From CALJIC01 sp039805565 (lineage in GTDB: Bacteria > Chloroflexota > Chloroflexia > Chloroflexales > Roseiflexaceae): a stretch of DNA of 34,894 bases. The stretch's first letter is position 1; each line of letters begins with the position of its first letter. The stretch covers positions 1 to 34,894 of the forward strand of contig JBDLTZ010000240.1 of assembly GCA_039805565.1 (NCBI GenBank). Reading direction: 5' to 3'. A program made the position numbers and the translations under genes. Shown here piece by piece: positions 32,199 to 34,894 of the stretch. The notes beneath the pieces are model-generated. The model was not told the DNA's origin. It was given only the letters and a program-made list of their open reading frames with translations, and did no database searches.

Positions 32199-33608
32199 AT
32201 GAAGCGAGCACTCTTCAAGCAGACTTCACTGACGGTCTTATTCACATTCATGACGGGCTTGCTGGCTGCCTGCGGCGGCGCCCCAAGTGCGCCACAGGCA
32301 ACCGAGCGGACGGTAGTCGTCGAGCGGACGGTGGTCGTCGAGCGGACGGTTGAGGTGCCGCGCGATGTTGTGGTGACGCCCACGCCAGCGCCGGTCGCCG
32401 AGGGCGTCAAGACGGTGCTGCGTGTCGGCACCGGCGATAGTGGCGAGGGGTTGGCCCCACACCTGAAGATTATCGAGCAGTTTGAAAAAGAGAACCCTGA
32501 CATCCAGGTTCAGCTCGAGCCGGTCGGCAGCGGCGACTACTACGCCCGTATCCTGACTCAGATCGCCGCCGGCGATCCGCCCGACCTGCTCCAGATCGGC
32601 GATGATGCAGTGCCACAGTTCGTGCAGAAGGGCGCCTTTGCCGATCTGGGGCCCTTCATCACCAGCGCGGACTACCCACTCGACACGAGCATCTACCTGC
32701 CGGGTGTGCTTGAGCCAGGCCAGTGGGAGGGCAAGCAGTATCTGCTGCCGAAGGACTTCTCGCCGCTGGCGATCTACTATAACAAGCGTCTCTTCGACCA
32801 GTACAATGTGCCCTACCCCGAGGAAGGCTGGACCTGGGATGACTTTCTAGCGACGGCCCAGGCTCTGACCAAAGACACCAATGGCGATGGCAAGACCGAC
32901 GTCTGGGGCGTGCAGCTGCCTGGCCCCTGGACGACCGGCTTTGAGTACTGGGTTGCTGCGGCGGGTGGCAGCCTGATCAGTGAGGACGGCACGACCTTTG
33001 AGGGCTTCATGGACTCGCCGCAGACTGTGGAGGCTATGCAGTTCTACGGCGACCTCTACAATGAGTACAAGGTGGCGCCGCTCCCCGCCGATCTGAGCGC
33101 ATTTGGCGGCGGCAACAGCGAGTTTGATAACGGCACTGCGGCGATGCGCCTCTTCGGGCGCTGGCCACAGGCGGGCCTGAAGGAGAACCCGAACATCGAT
33201 CTGGGCGTGGTCGGGCCGCCAGCCGGCGCTGAGCGGGCCAATGTGCTCTTCTGGGGCGGCTTCGGCATTTCGGCGCTCAGCGATAACAAGGAGGCAGCAT
33301 GGCGCTTCCTGCGATTCTATGTGGGCGCGCAGGGTGCCGAGGTCTGGAAGGACTGGGCCCTGCCGACGGTGGCCTCGGTGGCCCAGTCCTCGGGCCAGGC
33401 CGATGACCCGATCGAGGGCGTCTGGATCGGCGAACTGAACCACCTTGCACCCCGCGCCTACGTCTTCACACCTTTCTGGGGCGCGGCGGCGGACCCGGCA
33501 CTGCGGCGGGTGCTGGAGCAGGTGATCATCGATCCTGAGACCGACATTGCGGCAGCGCTGGCGACGGCGGCCCAGGAGGCCCAGCAGGCGCTCGAGGACG
33601 AGCAGTAG
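32199..33608 (+). CDS. ABC sugar transporter, solute-binding lipoprotein
   Basis: A 469-aa extracellular solute-binding protein, family 1. A lipoprotein signal peptide ends in lipobox LAAC with acylated C25. A charged linker of repeated ERTVVV units (residues 36-54) follows, then the two-lobed binding fold (LRVGTGDSGEGLAPHLKIIEQFEKENP..., AGDPPDLLQIGDDAV, PKDFSPLAIYYNKRLFDQY). It captures a mono- or oligosaccharide outside the membrane and delivers it to the permeases encoded next. GGAAGG lies about 7 nt before the ATG. No ATPase gene is visible in the window; it may lie beyond the right edge or be a shared MsmK-type subunit. Confidence 0.93.
   Translation: MKRALFKQTSLTVLFTFMTGLLAACGGAPSAPQATERTVVVERTVVVERTVEVPRDVVVTPTPAPVAEGVKTVLRVGTGDSGEGLAPHLKIIEQFEKENPDIQVQLEPVGSGDYYARILTQIAAGDPPDLLQIGDDAVPQFVQKGAFADLGPFITSADYPLDTSIYLPGVLEPGQWEGKQYLLPKDFSPLAIYYNKRLFDQYNVPYPEEGWTWDDFLATAQALTKDTNGDGKTDVWGVQLPGPWTTGFEYWVAAAGGSLISEDGTTFEGFMDSPQTVEAMQFYGDLYNEYKVAPLPADLSAFGGGNSEFDNGTAAMRLFGRWPQAGLKENPNIDLGVVGPPAGAERANVLFWGGFGISALSDNKEAAWRFLRFYVGAQGAEVWKDWALPTVASVAQSSGQADDPIEGVWIGELNHLAPRAYVFTPFWGAAADPALRRVLEQVIIDPETDIAAALATAAQEAQQALEDEQ
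32305..32356 (+). repeat. In-gene 18-bp tandem repeat (ERTVVV linker)
   Basis: Near-identical 18-bp units based on GTCGTCGAGCGGACGGTG run nearly three times and encode ERTVVVERTVVVERTVEV directly after the lipobox. It is a spacer between lipid anchor and binding domain, of a kind I associate with Chloroflexota binding proteins. Confidence 0.75.
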
Positions 33609-33624
33609 ATCCTTCCGAGCCTAT

Positions 33625-33669
33625 GCGCCGGCGGGGGACCGGGCTCTGTTTCCGCACCCCGGCCGGCGC
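33625..33669 (+). promoter_or_regulatory. Intercistronic hairpin between binding protein and permeases
   Basis: GCGCCGGC (33625-33632) plus GGGG pairs with CCCC plus GCCGGCGC (33662-33669), one base bulged: a 12-bp very stable stem. It sits 17 bp after the binding-protein stop and 50 bp before the permease start. Such hairpins protect the upstream mRNA segment or partly terminate transcription, so that binding protein is made in excess over permeases. Confidence 0.6.
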
Positions 33670-33719
33670 GCCATAACCAGGACTTTATCGCGGAAGGGCG
33701 CCCCCCTGCCTGAGACACC

Positions 33720-34655
33720 ATGCAGCAATTCCAGTCCGCCCCCGTAGAACGCCCTGCCGCGCGACCGCGCCTGCGGGCCGCGCAGCGTGAGGCGCTGATC
33801 TTCTACCTGTGCATCTCACCCTGGCTGGTGGGCCTGCTGATCTTCGTGCTGGGGCCGATGCTCAGCTCGCTGGCGATCAGCTTTACGCGCTGGGATCTGC
33901 TCACCCCGCCGCGTTTTGTTGGGCTGCGTCACTATGAGCGTATGATCGCCGACCCGCTCTTCTGGCAGTCGATCAAGGTGACAGCACTCTACACGCTGCT
34001 CTATGTGCCCACCGAGCTGATTGGCGGCCTGGCTCTGGCCCTGCTGATGAACCAGCGCGTGCGCGGCATCGCGATCTTCCGCACCATCTTCTACCTGCCA
34101 TCGGTGATCTCCGGCGTCGCGTTTGTCGTAGTCTGGATGTGGATCTTCCACCCTGAGGCCGGCCTGCTGAATGCGGCCCTCGCGCTGGTTGGCATCACTG
34201 GCCCGCGCTGGCTGATCGACCCTGACACGGCGTTGATCGCGCTCTGGATGATGAGCCTGTGGGGCCTCGGGCGTACCGCGGTAATCTACCTGGCCGGGCT
34301 CAAAGGCGTCCCGAAGGAGCTGCACGATGCCGCGCGGATCGACGGGGCCAACATCTGGCAGGCCTTTCGCCACATAACGATCCCGCTGCTCACGCCGACG
34401 ATCTTCTTCAATCTGGTGCTAAGCCTGATCGCCACCTTCCAGACCTTTACCAGCGCCTTTGTGGCCACTAATGGCGGCCCGCTTGACGCGACCCTGTTCT
34501 ATGTGCTTTACCTCTACCGCCAGGCCTTTGAGCGCTTCAACATGGGCTACGCCTCGGCGCTGGCCTGGGTGCTCTTCCTGATCATCCTGGGCCTGACGAT
34601 GCTGGTGGTGCGCACGGCCGACCGCTGGGTCTACTACGATGGAGCACGCCACTGA
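33720..34655 (+). CDS. ABC sugar transporter permease, MalF type
   Basis: A 311-aa inner-membrane permease with six predicted helices (first at FYLCISPWLVGLLIFVLGPM) and the cytoplasmic EAA-loop in the variant ELHDAARIDGANIWQAF, then RHITIPLLTP, which contacts the ATPase subunit. It has the long N-terminal tail of MalF/UgpA-type subunits. The start at 33720 has only a weak ribosome-binding site. The end overlaps the second permease by a CTGA arrangement. Confidence 0.93.
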   Translation: MQQFQSAPVERPAARPRLRAAQREALIFYLCISPWLVGLLIFVLGPMLSSLAISFTRWDLLTPPRFVGLRHYERMIADPLFWQSIKVTALYTLLYVPTELIGGLALALLMNQRVRGIAIFRTIFYLPSVISGVAFVVVWMWIFHPEAGLLNAALALVGITGPRWLIDPDTALIALWMMSLWGLGRTAVIYLAGLKGVPKELHDAARIDGANIWQAFRHITIPLLTPTIFFNLVLSLIATFQTFTSAFVATNGGPLDATLFYVLYLYRQAFERFNMGYASALAWVLFLIILGLTMLVVRTADRWVYYDGARH

Positions 34656-34894
34656 ACCCCGGCTCCACCCCCCCACACTGGCTCCGCGCCGCCGGCCGCG
34701 CCCTCGTCCTGGTGCTGCTCAGCGCCACTGCGGCGCTGTTCCTGATACCCCTGCTGTGGATGATCTCATCGTCACTCAAGCCGGACTACGCGATCTTCGC
34801 CGTGCCGCCGCAGCTCATCCCTAACCCGCCGCGCTGGCAGAACTACCCCGAGGCGCTGACCTTCGTCCCCTTTGGACGCTTCACGCTCAACACG
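34652..34894 (+). CDS. ABC sugar transporter permease, MalG type (partial)
   Basis: The N-terminal 81 codons of a second permease, cut by the window edge. A hydrophobic first helix (ALVLVLLSATAALFLIPLLW) is followed by MISSSLKPDYAIFAVPPQLI and PNPPRWQNYPEAL, the hallmark of MalG/UgpE-type subunits. In this frame no ATG, GTG or TTG precedes the helix. A CTG at 34652 overlaps the previous TGA (CTGA) and has GGAG at 34641-34644, 7 nt upstream, so I take CTG as the start. A GTG inside the first helix (34712) would remove part of it. It forms a heteromeric channel with the previous gene product. Confidence 0.88.
   Translation, partial: MNPGSTPPHWLRAAGRALVLVLLSATAALFLIPLLWMISSSLKPDYAIFAVPPQLIPNPPRWQNYPEALTFVPFGRFTLNT

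Overview
The window is about 35 kb of GC-rich bacterial DNA with no RNA genes that I can see. Several traits point to Chloroflexota: a large XRE/NB-ARC/TPR regulator, a solute-binding lipoprotein with a repeated ERTVVVE linker, small zinc-ribbon proteins, and decayed IS630-type elements. This placement is inference, since no marker gene is present.

Left part (1-5736): the 5' end of a leftward MFS transporter, divergent from a 790-aa XRE-NB-ARC-TPR regulator, then a P-loop kinase-like protein that overlaps tail to tail with a HEAT-repeat protein. A roughly 630-bp gap holds a frameshifted remnant of a NIF3-like gene. Two small zinc-ribbon proteins follow, and the second is translationally coupled to the next gene.

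Centre (5736-20456): one 8.5-kb gene encodes a cyclic beta-1,2-glucan synthase (NdvB/ChvB type, GT84 plus GH94). A 737-bp internally deleted IS630-like element with 25-bp terminal inverted repeats and a TAA duplication comes next, then a small cysteine-rich protein. A CheB-CheR-PAS-PAS-HisKA_3 hybrid sensor kinase follows, whose stop overlaps the start of a NarL-type response regulator (ATGA).

Middle-right (20457-26110) is gene-poor accessory DNA. It holds a single-domain response regulator, a broken cupin gene, two small uncharacterised proteins, a CBS-domain family II inorganic pyrophosphatase, and a DUF1905/YdeI-type protein preceded by a decayed copy of its own 3' end.

Right part (26255-34894) is a sugar-utilisation regulon in two divergent arms. 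Leftward: LacI regulator, Gfo/Idh/MocA dehydrogenase, DUF993 (DHDPS-like barrel) and sugar-phosphate isomerase/epimerase. Rightward: a second Gfo/Idh/MocA protein, a transposase remnant, an ABC solute-binding lipoprotein and two permeases (the last cut by the window edge and apparently using a CTG start). A near-perfect 22-bp palindrome overlaps both divergent promoters. The three enzymes plus importer look like a complete uptake and oxidation/retro-aldol route for an unidentified sugar or polyol; this is the best candidate here for an undescribed pathway.
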